Shown here piece after piece: positions 20,355-31,338 of a DNA stretch of 64,000 bases. Every line of letters begins with the position of its first letter. The stretch's first letter is position 1. The notes beneath the pieces are model-generated. The model did no database searches. It was not told the DNA's origin and saw only the letters and a program-made list of their open reading frames with translations. The stretch covers positions 992,001 through 1,056,000 of the forward strand of contig NHNW01000007.1 in the NCBI GenBank assembly GCA_002786025.1. The letters run 5' to 3'. This DNA comes from Zasmidium citrigriseum (taxonomy: Eukaryota > Ascomycota > Dothideomycetes > Mycosphaerellales > Mycosphaerellaceae). The position numbers and the translations under genes were made by a program.

Positions 20355-21225
20355 GAAGCGGTGGTATCTTGTTCGGTTGGCTGAGGTGGCGTTGGGTATT
20401 GTCCGGGGCGGGCATAATGTAATGGTCCTTGTTCATAAGATGTCGGTGTTGGTGTAGATGACTTGTCAGCAGTCCCCGAATGCCGATGCGCTTCACTCAC
20501 CTCAATCACATGTGTCACAACAGTAGTCACCATCCAGAGCCAATACTCTTATCCACTTGGGTCTTCTCCGACTTTCACCTTCCAAGGTTGATGACGGTAT
20601 CCATTCCACACGACTGTCATTTCGACTCAAGCGGGCCTAGCCAGGATGGTATCTCTACAACAATGCCCATACCGGTATCCTTCTCTCATGACGACAAGAA
20701 CAAAGTGTCTCTCCACACCCCGAAACACACACGTCAAAGGTAGTCTGACCGCTTTTCACAACAACGCCACCCTACCGTTGCCCCGATCCATCCTATGCCG
20801 CATTCCCAAAAATGTACGGATCCATCACGATTCTTTTTTGTCTTCCCATCCCGAGCAAGCATCCCCCGTGTAAGCACATCCCCGCTGGACTCCGCAACCC
20901 TGCTCCATTTGATGGGGTAGAAAAAAGAGAAAAAGTCCAGACTTTTCGGCGCGTGCAGCGTTCCCCATGTCTCGTATGAGCAAAGCAGGAAAGCACGTCG
21001 GGGCCGATTCCGCTTTCCATCTCGTCTCGATGCTTCGGGGAGGCGGCAGTTTCAGATCCATGGCATGCATATTGTGACTTCATCTCGTGTTCTCGATTCT
21101 TGGTCGTGCCGTGCGCCATCGGTGCGCGGGAGGATGCGGTCGACGCGAGTCAAGAACGCAGCCCTCGTGACTGTCTTCGATATGACGATGGGGTTGATGC
21201 AGAGAAACCAAGTAAGTTGTGCTCC
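20355..21225. other. Convergent spacer of 870 bp without a recognised gene
   Basis: It lies between the 3' ends of the membrane-protein gene (+) and the nucleotidyltransferase gene (-). Frames of about 80-110 codons exist, but none shows a domain or splice support. Spacers between converging genes elsewhere in the window are much shorter (about 100-480 bp), so an undetected non-coding RNA or small gene is possible. Confidence 0.4.
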
Positions 21226-24200
21226 CTAACCGCCCTTTCTCTCGGCCTCATTAGCTGGCATGGGCTGGCCTCCAGATCCGTTCGAGGTCTTGGCGCCCGT
21301 GGTGGATTTGTTCTTCTTGTGACCTTTCTTGGGCACCTGTTGCCAGGAGCTCTGGCTATTGCTGGCTTGGTTCGGCGCCTGAGAGGCGAGGGGCTTGGCG
21401 GGCTGAGGGGGCTTGCTGGCCGTGGGTATCGGTGCACTGCCCCTGCGTTCATGTTTCGACTCGCTCCTTGGCACAGGGTTGTGGTTCTCACCAGATTGTC
21501 TGGCAGCTTGCTTCGCATTGGCGATCTTGGCAGCCTTGAACAGACCGCCGTTGGCCTCCGGAGAGTCGTGTTCGAACGCGCGCGAATTTCTTGGGGATGG
21601 CGTCCGTTGCTCTGCCACAGGGGAGAGCAGCGGCGCAGCACTGACGGGCGTGCTCTCGTGATAGTGATCACCGTTCATCGTGCCATTCGGAGACAGGATG
21701 CGACGATCAGCTTTAGCTGAGGAAGTTGGCGATAGGTGCGGCGAAGATGATCTCCTTGTTCCAGCATCATGGCGATCGATTGTCGCGGGCCCAAAGTCCG
21801 TACGCAGAGGTAAAGGCTTTGAGCGAAGGCTCTCAATCGCTTGTGGTGCCGGCGGCGGCGGCATGTCATTCTGTGTCTGCGAAGCTTGCGCCTGTATGCC
21901 GTTCACATTGTCGGAGGTGCTTGACACCGTCGCTCGATTCGACCCATTGACTATGATGGGCCCACCGATCTCTGCGTCCATCGAGGCCGCTGGGGCAGGC
22001 AGATTGGGAACGTTCGGGTCGTAACCTGGAGGGCTCTGGATGGCAGAAGGTTGGCTCGCTCGTCGGTCCGCAGTAGTTGAGAGACTTCGTAGATGGCCCA
22101 GAGGAGATGGCGAGCGGGAGCCATGTCTGCCATTCGTCATGGGGGGCATAAGCTCAGGTGTCACACGTCTTTGCCTCAACGGAGGGTCTCGCAATGTCAT
22201 TGGCGGTGGTGGCATCTGAGGAGCCGTCGCGAACTGCGATCCCAATTGCGGTCCCAGCTGGGGTGACTGCACGTAGTACCCAACATATTCTTTTGGCATT
22301 GCAGCGTCGACTGGTTGCCCATTGGCATGTGTTGTCGGTATGTGCGTGTACGGATATGGCAGTCCTTGGTGTGCCTGTGGGTGCATCTGTGACACAGAGC
22401 GAGGCACTTGGTAATGCGGCCCGAGAACAGCAGATACATCATACCCAGCTTGCGCGTGTTGCTGGAGAGTCAGAGGGTGCGGTAATGAGCGGCCTGGCTG
22501 AGACTGTGACCTAACAGAATTAGCCGAGCCATCTGGCACTGACGCACGCTGAACTTGTCTGCGCAGCGCGGGCACTGAAGCAACAAGAGAGGGCGACGAC
22601 GGGTTTGTGCTTGTTCCTCCCACTTCTCGCGGTCGAGCCTGCGACATTGGAGAAGATGGTAGCCGTCCTGGGTAGTGGTACATATAGCCTGGGAACAGCG
22701 GCGCAGTTTGCGGCGCGCTATCCATCCCGCGCGGACTCGACATGCCGTTGACATAGGGGCGCCCAGGGCGAGGCGATCCTTGGCCCATCGCCAAGTCGCC
22801 AACCCTCGTCTGAGCTCCCGCCTGCTGCTGATGGGATAATTGTGCCCGTAGGACGTCTTGCTGTGCCTGCAAGAACTGATACTGCTGGAACAGTTGCTCG
22901 TGCAGGGAGCCTTTCAACTGGAAGTAATCGCCGGGGGTGACGCCCATGGGAGGGCTGAAAGGCAAGTTGCGGTTGTTGATGTTGCTGAAGTAGGCGCCAC
23001 TGGACGCTCTTCGCCCTCCAGCTCGTTGCGCAGACTGATTCCGATTGTTGCCCTTTCGTCTCGATCCAGATCCTGGCTCACGATTTGACTGTCCGGATTG
23101 AGAGGCGCTCCTCGTCAGAGTCGGCTTGGGTTTCGGTGGTGGTCTTTGAAATATGGGCTTTTCTTCCGGAGGGAACTCGTACTGTTCGCAGCACTTCTCA
23201 AGCTGCAGTCCGTCTTCCAGCAATTCAAACGCCCGTCGAATCTCAGTGTGGATGCCATGCCAGGCATAAATATCCGCGGAGTTGCCAAGATTTCTTTCAA
23301 TCGTGAAAGGCTCCTCAACGCAGAGCCGATTTTGAGACTCCTTGTCGCGATGGTCTGTCGGATCCCATCCTTTCTCTTTTCTCAACAACAGTCGGCCTTC
23401 TCTTACAGAGACGACATATTTGGAGTACTCAAATTCGTATCCATAGTGTCGAAAAAACTGGAAGAGAAGCTCTCCCAAAGATTCCTTGTTGGCATCACCA
23501 AATCCTTTGACAGCACCCAGGTCGTCCGCGAATCGGGAAACCTCGCCATTTTCCAATGTTGTTCGACCATCCATTTTCTTCTGCAGCGACGGTAATATCG
23601 GTGGATCTCGTCTCTGCAGAAAGCTGATGATCATACATATCCAGGTGTACGAGCTGATGGTGCCACCGAATGCTGGGAGGATTAGACATTGATTGGGGAG
23701 CGCAGTCCTTGTGGATACTTACCAGCGTCATTCAGTATTCGTCTCTTAGTCCAATACTTGATGATTTTTGCCAAAGGTCGCACTCTGTCGTCTATTTGTA
23801 CATAGGTCCTGATCATCCTGGTGTTCTGTAGTGCCATAGGGTTGTTCACATTTAGGTCCATGGCCAGCTGCAGTTCGGGGTCCCAGCATTTGACAATGGG
23901 GACCTTGGCTGCTGCTCGACATACTACCTTTTGCATGCCATCTGTGATTGTGTCAGCCTCAATTCAACATGTCTGGACCTCGGTCATGTATCCATCTTAC
24001 GTTTGTCGAGTAGCGCAGCGAGTGAGTGCATCGATTCCAGCTTCTTAAGAGGAGTCGTGATGCAGATGTCCACGTCGGAGTCTGTCGAGCTCAGAAGATT
24101 GCCAGAGGATCCAAAGACATTCACGCGAATGTCATGGCCCGGCCACTCCTCGTTCAATATTCGATCCAGTTTCTCCACCAGTCTCGCTCTTCTGTCCTCA

Positions 24201-24592
24201 CTCTCTTGCGATGGCACTAACCGATCGTACAGCTCGCGCATGTCGCCACTGAGTTTGTCTTCTTCCTCTCGAGTCAATGTCCGTTTTGGCTCTCTCTTGG
24301 GGGGTGGCAACTCCTCATCGCCCCCGTTTACGTAAGGCATCCTCCTACGCCGGAGCTCATTTCCAATTTCATATTTACACAGCCCCCTGTGAGCGGCGGC
24401 GTTGTTCGCGCCCACGGCTTCAGACGCAACTGACCTGGGGGATTGGTTCGAGAGGCCTCGATTTGGTGACGGTGATCGCGAGAAACGCCTGCTAACATCG
24501 CGCGCTCTGATGCTCGGAGTACTGGGTACTGAGTTTGATGTCTGAGAATGAACGCCGCTGCGGTCGAGTCTGCCGTTTGGTATGCCGGCCAT
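21226..24592 (-). CDS. Cid1/Cid14-like non-canonical poly(A)/poly(U) polymerase with long disordered C-terminus
   Basis: Three exons (24001..24592, 23723..23941, 21226..23672) give 1085 residues. The nucleotidyltransferase core is complete: G161-S162 in VFGSSGNLLSSTDSDVDICI, catalytic Asp173 and Asp175, and third Asp226 in LAMDLNVNN. The PAP-associated part follows (VRPLAKIIKYWTKRR, AFGGTISSYTWICMIISFLQ, GELLFQFFRHYGYEF). Such enzymes add untemplated A or U tails to RNA in nuclear surveillance or cytoplasmic decay. After about residue 500 comes roughly 580 residues of low complexity, rich in Ser, Pro, Gln and Gly with basic patches (RKGNNRNQSAQRAGGRR), ending KKGHKKNKST. Introns: GTAAGA...CACAG and GTAAGT...CCCAG. 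Nucleotide preference cannot be read from sequence. Confidence 0.92.
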
Positions 24593-25697
24593 TGTTGGTG
24601 CTGATGTACTCCAGTGTCACGAGCACAATCCCACTTCTGCAGACGCTGTAGGGCTTGCAATTCCCATTTGAAGACGGGGCGGTCACGAGCCGCGTCCAGC
24701 CGAGTACGAGCGCCGACTGGAAGGAGAAAGGCAGGATAGGCGTTGTGTAAGAGGCCAGATGCGCGTGGAGGAGGAGCGACGGAAGCGAGGCGAACTGCTG
24801 CGGGCGTCAACAAGCACGTCGTCGTATCGTGTCGAGGTCACGGCGGCGATGAGGTCGTCGTCGAGGTCCCAAAAGATGTATGGCAGGAGGTGTCGGATCA
24901 GCGGTTGGTGGTGGAGGTGGTTGTGGTCGCACGGCGTGTCGATTCAAGAGTGTGCTTTCCGTCCTCGCGCTAGAGTATGCCCCTGCTCACTCCGCGCTTC
25001 CTTCCTTCCCGCTACTTTAAACCTTCACGCGAGAAACAACAATGCTGGACAAGAGCCGCCGCGTTCTGCTGTTGGCGATGTCGAATAAAGGTGTTGGGCT
25101 GAATGGCTACGATTGTTTTGTTTCCCGCGGGTCGCCGTTCTTTGGTCCACCCCGCGAGCTGCAGTGACTTCTGCCCCTTCACAGTCCGCCCAGCGCGCCG
25201 ATGACTTCACCTCTTATTCGAGGACCCTCGCAACCATTCAAAATACATCAAGGTCGTCCACCAACGGCTCAGATACGGATTCACGGAGGCGCCGCTCGCG
25301 ATTCTGCCTTCTTCTCAGCCACGACCCGGCCCAGGATGCTTAAAACGCGAACGGGCGCCACGGCTGACTACATTCTCGATTCAAAACCGCGCCCAGGCAC
25401 GCTTTGTGCTGCCATGCATGCTATCCGTGGCTCCTTCACGCAGGCTGCTGGGCCGGCTGACTCCATTCGACTATCTATTTTTGAGCAACCTACGCCGACT
25501 TCTACATGCACCGCAACACTGAGGCCACATTGGAGCCATGCTTTCATCAAGCCTAAACAACGTCTTATCTTTCTTTCACGACTACCAAGCCTCCCAAGCC
25601 TCCGAAGTCTACGCGCTCAGAACTTGCAAAGAGCGCTCAGATTCTAAAGACAAAGAAACGTCAGCCGCAATCCACAGGTGGCTCCAAGGTTTTGGAA
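24593..25697. other. Intergenic region upstream of the nucleotidyltransferase gene
   Basis: 1.1 kb holding the promoter of the minus-strand gene that starts at 24592 and the 3' end of the isochorismatase gene. Frames are short and shadow-like. No RNA gene was found. Confidence 0.5.
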
Positions 25698-26468
25698 TTA
25701 CATTACCTCCTTCGTCTTGCCATTATACTCTTTCACAAGCTTCGACATCTCCCTGCTAGAGCGTCAGCAGAGCTTCAGAATGCAACGAAACTACGGTTTT
25801 CACGTACTTGAACTCTTGAATGCCAGCATCGCCCATGCATTCATACAAGAAGCTTTCCGAACTAGTCACAACCGCTCCTTCAGCCCTTAGCCTGTTCAAG
25901 GCAATCGGTACCTCTTGGGGCTGACATAGAAGGTCAGTAAGTGTCTGCTGTCCGCACTAGGCTTCCTAGCCTTGATCTACTCACATTGCAGGAGCTCACT
26001 GCGTCTGCAATTACATAAACACGATGACCTTCCCGCAGTAGGTCCAGTGTCGTTTGTGTTACGCATATATGCGATTCAATTCCAACAATCACGCACTCCC
26101 TGCTCTCACTTCCCAGCTCTTTAAACGCCTTCTTCACTTCCGGAGTCCACATGCTAAAAGCACTTTTGTCCGCATGAACCTTCGTTTTGACTCCATCAGG
26201 AGCGTCGAGACCGAGCTCAGGGCACGTCTCTCCAAGCTTGCCGCGAAGTTGCGTTGTAGCGAAGACGGGAATGTCGAGGATTTGGCTGGCTTTGAGGAGC
26301 TTTTGCGTAGTGGAGACGACTTTGGCAAATTCGTAGATCGCGGGTCGGAATTTCTCTTGTAGGTCGCAGATACTGGTAGAGTCAGAAAATGGGCATGGGA
26401 AGGATCGATGAAGGGTAGACGGACAATAGGGCCGGTCGGACTCGGGTTATGTTAGCATTGACTGTCAT
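25698..26468 (-). CDS. Isochorismatase-domain cysteine hydrolase (ISOC1/ISOC2-like), four exons
   Basis: Exons 26425..26468, 25985..26372, 25808..25920 and 25698..25755 give 200 residues; the longest single frame covers barely a third of it. Splice sites GTCCGT...CCAG, GTGAGT...TCAG and GTACGT...CTAG all keep phase. The first junction rebuilds PALFICDLQEKFRPAIYEF and the last gives a normal ending (REMSKLVKEYNGKTKEVM). The catalytic triad is complete: Asp18 in ICDLQ, Lys84 in HADKSAFS and Cys118 in SHICVTQT. This is the small single-domain isochorismatase-fold family conserved from fungi to animals (ISOC1/2), whose physiological substrate is not established. No targeting signal is visible. 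The 44-nt first exon makes automated models likely to miss the start. Confidence 0.9.
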
Positions 26469-26882
26469 CACGGAATAAGATCATAAGTATACCCAAGCGT
26501 CTCGCGGGAGCAGCCATCGTTGCGTACAAGAACAAGAAGAGAGAAAATGAGACCGATGCAGCAAAGGAGAACCGTAAACAGCGTTTCAATGCGAGTATAG
26601 AGCAGTAGTATGAAGTGAGGTTGCTCGGTTGAGCTTCACGCAACTGCCTCAAATTCCCCATCCATTCACCCGCAAATGCAGACCCCGGAAAAGTGACGTC
26701 AACGCCGTTGCCAAGCATCGTCCCGCGGCGCGCATCCCTGTCGGACACGTGATGCCAAGACGACTTCCTTCTCTGCTTGCTTCCCTGACCCTCTTTCTCT
26801 CCAAAATGTCGAGAGACTATGCCCATAATCACGCCCTTAATGCCTTTGAGAATCATCGAATCTTGTGAGATAGCCACGGTTC
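26469..26882. other. Intergenic region between the isochorismatase gene and the SIM-bearing protein gene
   Basis: About 410 bp between two minus-strand genes. Nothing recognisable beyond the promoter of the four-exon isochorismatase gene. Confidence 0.5.
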
Positions 26883-27503
26883 TCACTTGCGGTTGGAGCC
26901 TCTCAAGGCCTCAAAACGAGCGCGAAGGTCTCCTGGGTTCGAGGCTGGCTTCTTCTTCTCCATCTTTGCGCTCTTCGTGATCTTTTTACACCTCGGATGT
27001 GCAATCTCTCTCAACAGCCTCCTTAACTCATCCTCTTCAGCCTTGCGCTTGCGCTCCGCTGCCACCTCTGCCACCTTGTGGAGAGTCTTGTACATTGGCT
27101 TGCAGACTAATTGCTCGATGATGAAACTAACCTCCTCAACAGGCTTGCCAGACGCCCGCGCGAAGGGCTCTGGGTCGAACTGCTCACGCAGCTCATCGGC
27201 CAGGTGGAGGAAGTCATCTTGCTGCCATCTCAGCAGCAAGCCCGGCCGGTTCTCCGTCTCGCTCTCGGCGACTGGGGCAGCGATGGATCGATCGATGACC
27301 TGGCCAGCAGGTCGCGCGGCGGGGAGAGAGTCGAGCTTCTTGGTCTTGTGAGGCCGCTCACTTGGAGAATCGTGCTGGCTGCCAGGGGGCGAGGCTCTCT
27401 TGCGTTTGAGCGAGGCTGGTGGGCTTGCCGTCCGCTCGATGGACTCGACGATGTCGTTCTCGCCCGGAACGGTGGTGAGGTCGATGTACACTGGGGAACG
27501 CAT
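26883..27503 (-). CDS. Hypothetical nuclear protein with N-terminal SUMO-interaction-like motif
   Basis: 206 residues from the ATG at 27503; the frame is open further upstream, but that part looks like a 5' leader (Thr/Ser/His runs). The N-terminus MRSPVYIDLTTVPGENDIVE contains V-Y-I-D-L-T followed by acidic residues, the pattern of a SUMO-interacting motif. Next is a Lys/Arg-rich, Pro-rich segment (SLKRKRASPPG, RPHKTKKLD) that can serve as a nuclear localisation signal. A compact helical region follows (about 105-150, FDPEPFARASGKPVEEVSFI) and a strongly basic coiled C-terminus (AAERKRKAEEDELRRLLREI). I do not recognise the family. The start choice is supported by composition change only. 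Confidence 0.6.
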   Translation of the reverse strand: MRSPVYIDLTTVPGENDIVESIERTASPPASLKRKRASPPGSQHDSPSERPHKTKKLDSLPAARPAGQVIDRSIAAPVAESETENRPGLLLRWQQDDFLHLADELREQFDPEPFARASGKPVEEVSFIIEQLVCKPMYKTLHKVAEVAAERKRKAEEDELRRLLREIAHPRCKKITKSAKMEKKKPASNPGDLRARFEALRGSNRK

Positions 27504-27798
27504 CTTGGATGTTGTAGTGTTGTTTGAGAGTGAGTTCGGTGTGATGTTGAGTGATTGTGGTTGTGTGTGAGCTGGAATTGCTGTTGGTCGAGTTGAGAGC
27601 AGGTGTTGTCGTGTGAGGAAGAAGTGTAGAGAACCACGAGAAAATGGTGAGTATTTGTACAATCGCAGAGCCGCTCAACAATACGAAACCTCACAATAGC
27701 AGCGACAACATGAATAAAACACAATAGGCATGGGACGTCGGAGTCATCGAGTCAATGGGGTACTTGCTATTGTCGGCTTGGCGGCAAATTCATTCACT

Positions 27799-28852
27799 TC
27801 ATTCTTGCATCTTGGCAACACCGTCGGCAAGCTGCTTACACGACGTACCAAAGCCCCAGACATTCGAGGCGTTCCAAACGATTCCTTGGCCTCCGTCCGG
27901 CGAAGTCGTGCCACAGCCATCCGAGAGCAGGATACAATCGTAACCCTTCGAGAAACAATCCTAAGAACAGCAGTCAGCAAACACTTCACCCACCAACTCC
28001 CATTCTCTATTGCTTTACACTCACAGTGAAAGTCCCACTAACACACTGATCCGTGTTAACACCCGCGAAAAACAACGTCTTCAAACCTTCTCTCTGCAAA
28101 AATACCTCCAGATCCGTCCCAACACCCCACATCCCCGACATACGATTCTTGTGAATCCAGACATCTGGCCTCGTATCAAGCTTCCTCCCTTCCTCATACA
28201 TCTTATCCAATGGCGGATACAACGCAGCATTCCACGTACCCCTCATCAACATCTCCCCAGCCTCAACCTCCTTCCCCGATTCCGGATCTATCACCTTCCC
28301 AAGATCTTTGCCATACCCCTTAAACACCCTCGGCTTCTCCCCATTCGCAATCTCAACATCACCACCCTTATACCTCGGGTTCCCAAGATTATCCGCCCCA
28401 ATCGAACTCTTCATACTCTCAAAACTCAACTCACTCCCATCATCTTCAACAACATCAAATCCATTCGCCCTCTTACACGCCGGCGGCATCTCTTCAATCT
28501 CCTTCTCCGTCAAACCCCAATTGCACCACATGACTCTAATCCCCGCTATTCTGCACGCCGGTATCGCGTTTTCGACAAGTTGATCACATGCTGCATGGCC
28601 GGCTCCTTTCTTTCGTCCGAAAGCCGGGCTTAGGAAGTAGTTCTGCATATCGATGACGATTAAAGCGGATTTGGCTGGGTCGACGGTGATGGGTTTCGTG
28701 GCGGTTTCGATCTTGACGCGAGGAGTTATTGGAGGCGAAGAGGATGTTGGTGGGTGTGTGAGATCGAAGCCGGTTTTCGAGGAATAGAGCCAGAAGTCCT
28801 TCTCGTTGCCAATGATGGCACGGTAGTGCTTTTCGTCGCCATTGACTGCCAT
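27799..28852 (-). CDS. Isochorismatase-family cysteine hydrolase (nicotinamidase-related), larger form
   Basis: Two exons, 28025..28852 and 27799..27960, encode 329 residues. The 64-bp intron (GTGAGT...CTTAG) falls just after the catalytic Cys motif, and the second exon supplies the conserved C-terminal helix and strand (DCFSKGYDCILLSDGCGTTS, then a short tail ending KMQE). Catalytic residues: Asp68 (ALIVIDMQNYFLSP), Lys235 (IHKNRMSGMWG) and Cys270 (NTDQCVSGTF). A 55-residue N-terminal extension and a long insertion (about 105-205) distinguish it from the smaller homologue at 25698-26468. The family includes nicotinamidases, isochorismatases, biuret and other amide hydrolases. Substrate unknown. 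No signal peptide. Confidence 0.9.
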
Positions 28853-29208
28853 ATTGTCAATGATCTACTGAGAAAGTTTGCTTTGCGCATTTTGAAATTA
28901 GAGAAAGGCGACGAAAGTCCTCTTAACATCCTTCCTTATCTTTCTTTACCTAACACCCGAGGCGGGGTCTGATAGCCAGGTCAAGGTCGAAATAGCATTT
29001 GTCTGCGAGCTTGACCTGCCGATCCGGGCGAGCTCGAGCTCTTCGGCCAAGGTACAAGTGATACTGATCGGGAAGGTTTTAGTTGGAGCCACCACTCCTT
29101 TCGCTCCAGAGATCACACAGCTGTGCTCTCGCTTCGTCTTCTTTGTGAGATCCTGTTCACGACCGTCTTCATGTCGTGGCCTTCTGGAGGTCCTCCACAC
29201 CCTTCGGC
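28853..29208. other. Spacer between the hydrolase gene and the recombinase relic
   Basis: About 360 bp. No terminal repeat or target-site duplication of the relic could be recognised here by eye. Confidence 0.4.
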
Positions 29209-31338
29209 TTAACGAAAGACTTGCGGCACTCCTTCTCGAGCCACTCTTTCTTTCTCTGCACTCCATACCTCTACTGTCTCAGCCGATCTTCTCCTTTTGA
29301 TAATCCCCCTGAACCTGACTTCTTCTTCACCCGACGTAAGTCCTAGGAAATTCTCCCTCTCCCCTAGCTTCAGGTATTTCTTGACCTCCGGCGTGTTCAG
29401 CCAGTCCAGCTTTACCTCCTTGCTTGAGCCTTCGAAGTAATTTTCCGAGATCTTCTTCCGTATCTTCTTCTGCTTCGCGACGTCTCGCGTACTCAACAAA
29501 TCGGCCTTTTCCTCTGCGGTTAAGCCATGCTTTGCTTCCAACCATGCCACCTCCGTCTGCAGTGCCTCCTCTGTGTAGTCACCATCGGCCCCAAACCACT
29601 GCACCCCCTTACGTGGGGCCCTCTCTCTGACCTTCTCCACCCTCACTCCAGTTCTGGCCTTTGGATCCACCACTGTCCCGACCCTGGCTGGGTCCAGCTT
29701 GGCTGCTGAGCGTCGACCTGAGGCCCTGCCAGTCGTCGTTGGCGTATAGGCCGTCGGCGTAGGGTCCGCAACCTCAAGTTGGCCAGCCAGAGCCAGAGCT
29801 GTAATCCGACCCTGCTGCTGAACCTTCGCTGGTCTGCCCTTTCTCCTCTTCACAATTCCGCCTCCCTCGGTGGCCTTCTTCCCCTTCGCCGTCTTCGCCG
29901 TCTCGTTCGTCACGATCGAGCCATCAGGCTTGGTAGTATCACTCTCTCCCGGTGGGGGCACAGAGATATTGAAGCGTGCTAGTATTTCTGCCAGTCTCGT
30001 CGGTGCTGTCGTTGTCGAGTCGTTGCACTCGGCCGCTGTCACACACTTGCCGCTACTCTTGTCGGCCAGCATCTGCGCTGCCGTCTGCGCCGGCATGCCC
30101 TCAACCCGCGATACCATCATAACCCTCAACGTCTGGGGCGGCACCGCCTCATCCTGCGTCGCAATCGATAGCATCGCCTCGAAGAACAGACGTCTCGGGG
30201 AAGCCACGTTGGTGAAGCGGCCCAGGCGTTGCAACAGCCCGCACCTGCCCATTGCCCGTTTTCGAGCGTCTATCACCGCGTGTGGGAGCTCCTCTTCTTG
30301 CGCCGCGTACACTGGACCGAATTTCTTCTCGTCTGATTTCGTCATTGGCCTCGTTGGCTCCAGCTCCAGCTCCACTCGTGCTCTTGCGAAATCTGAGCGC
30401 AGTACTACTGCTGGCAATTCCGCAGTTCCATCCTCGAAGGTTCCGTCCGTGTGCTCGATCAGCACTCCCACCAGGTCGATGTGGTCATTGCCACGATCGT
30501 AATGGCGGTGATACGTAGTTCCGTGTGGCCGGTGATGAACCACTTTTTGTGCGGCCACCTCGCCCAGTGCTCGGTCGATGACGGTCGCCGTCTGTGTTCT
30601 GAAGCTGTAGAACATATGCTTGGGTGCGAATCCAAATACGATTTCTCGACGACGGAGGTAGTGATTGACAGAATCTTTGTCGAGGAATGCTGCTGCATCC
30701 TTCGCTTTGGCGAAAACCGGCATCTCCATGGCTTCGGGCTTGATCTTGATGAAGTGCTCTTGACCATTGATTACCGACGACGCCGTGGAGTGGTCCCTCA
30801 TGGATCCTCGCTTCAGTAGCTCAGTCAGCAGTCTGTCTGGTATCGACAGTGGCAGCATGTCGTCTTGGGTTGGCGTCCGGAATTACAGGGTCAGAGGCTT
30901 TCGTCCCGTCGCCCTTGCATTGTTCTTCCCCACTTTCATACACCTGAATCTGATCTTCACAAGTAACCCGCCGTCCTGCCACCGTGACAACTCCATGTCC
31001 TTCCACGGCAGCGGTTCGCATCCATCGTCGTCCTCCGCCGCCGTGCTTGGCCACAGACTTCCAGGCCGAATCCCGCTTTGAGTACCGAACAACCATGCGA
31101 GGTGTTGCAGTTTGAGTGTTGCATGATCCCCAGGCCTCGTTTCTCGGTGGACATCTGCATCTCTGCTCTCCTCGTCAGTCCGCACATGGGCCATTGTATC
31201 GTGCTCGATGAGGTGTGCCATGTCGTATACTCCCAGAGGTGCTCGCTCGAAGTCGCTGTCGTACAGCAGCCCACGCCTCTCCAGTTCGTGGCACACTTCA
31301 CTCCATTGTCTCCTGAAATACCTGCCCTTCAGATTCAC
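29209..31338 (-). pseudogene. DUF3435-like (tyrosine-recombinase-type) mobile-element gene, interrupted by an in-frame stop
   Basis: Two open segments on the minus strand, 31338-30883 and 30858-29209, lie in the same reading frame and are separated only by TAA at 30883-30885. The first half has GTQSGIRPGSLWP, then LPWKDMELSRW and VKIRFRCMK, as in the N-terminal part of fungal DUF3435 proteins (the arginine of R-P-G is the first recombinase Arg). Directly after the stop comes PLSIPDRLLTELLKRG. Then follow FAPKHMFYSFRTQTATVIDR and HHRPHGTTYHRHY, matching the FRR...GH...T-F-x-x-x-Y block with its Arg, His and Tyr. The C-terminal 250 residues are basic and include an AT-hook-like KRRKGRPAK. Splicing does not remove the stop in phase. 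DUF3435 proteins are the captains of Starship elements and relatives of Crypton recombinases; here no cargo is seen, so this is a relic or orphan copy. Confidence 0.7.
30883..30885 (-). other. In-frame TAA interrupting the recombinase frame
   Basis: On the minus strand the context reads K-P-L-T-L-stop-F-R-T-P. A single C-to-T change from CAA (Gln) would create it, which is the direction of RIP (CpA to TpA), but the surrounding sequence is not AT-rich, so one point mutation explains it equally well. Confidence 0.7.

Noticed and set aside
21150..22514. Several 100-200-codon plus- and minus-strand frames within the nucleotidyltransferase tail
   Set aside because: They are shadows of a low-complexity Ser/Pro/Gln-rich coding region in the minus-strand frame.
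25698..28852. Salicylate or NAD-salvage gene cluster around the two isochorismatase-fold genes
   Set aside because: No partner enzymes are adjacent and the two proteins are from different subfamilies.
30840..30960. An intron explaining the recombinase stop
   Set aside because: The possible GT-AG pair (GTGGGG to CCAAG) removes the TAA but breaks phase with the downstream conserved frame.
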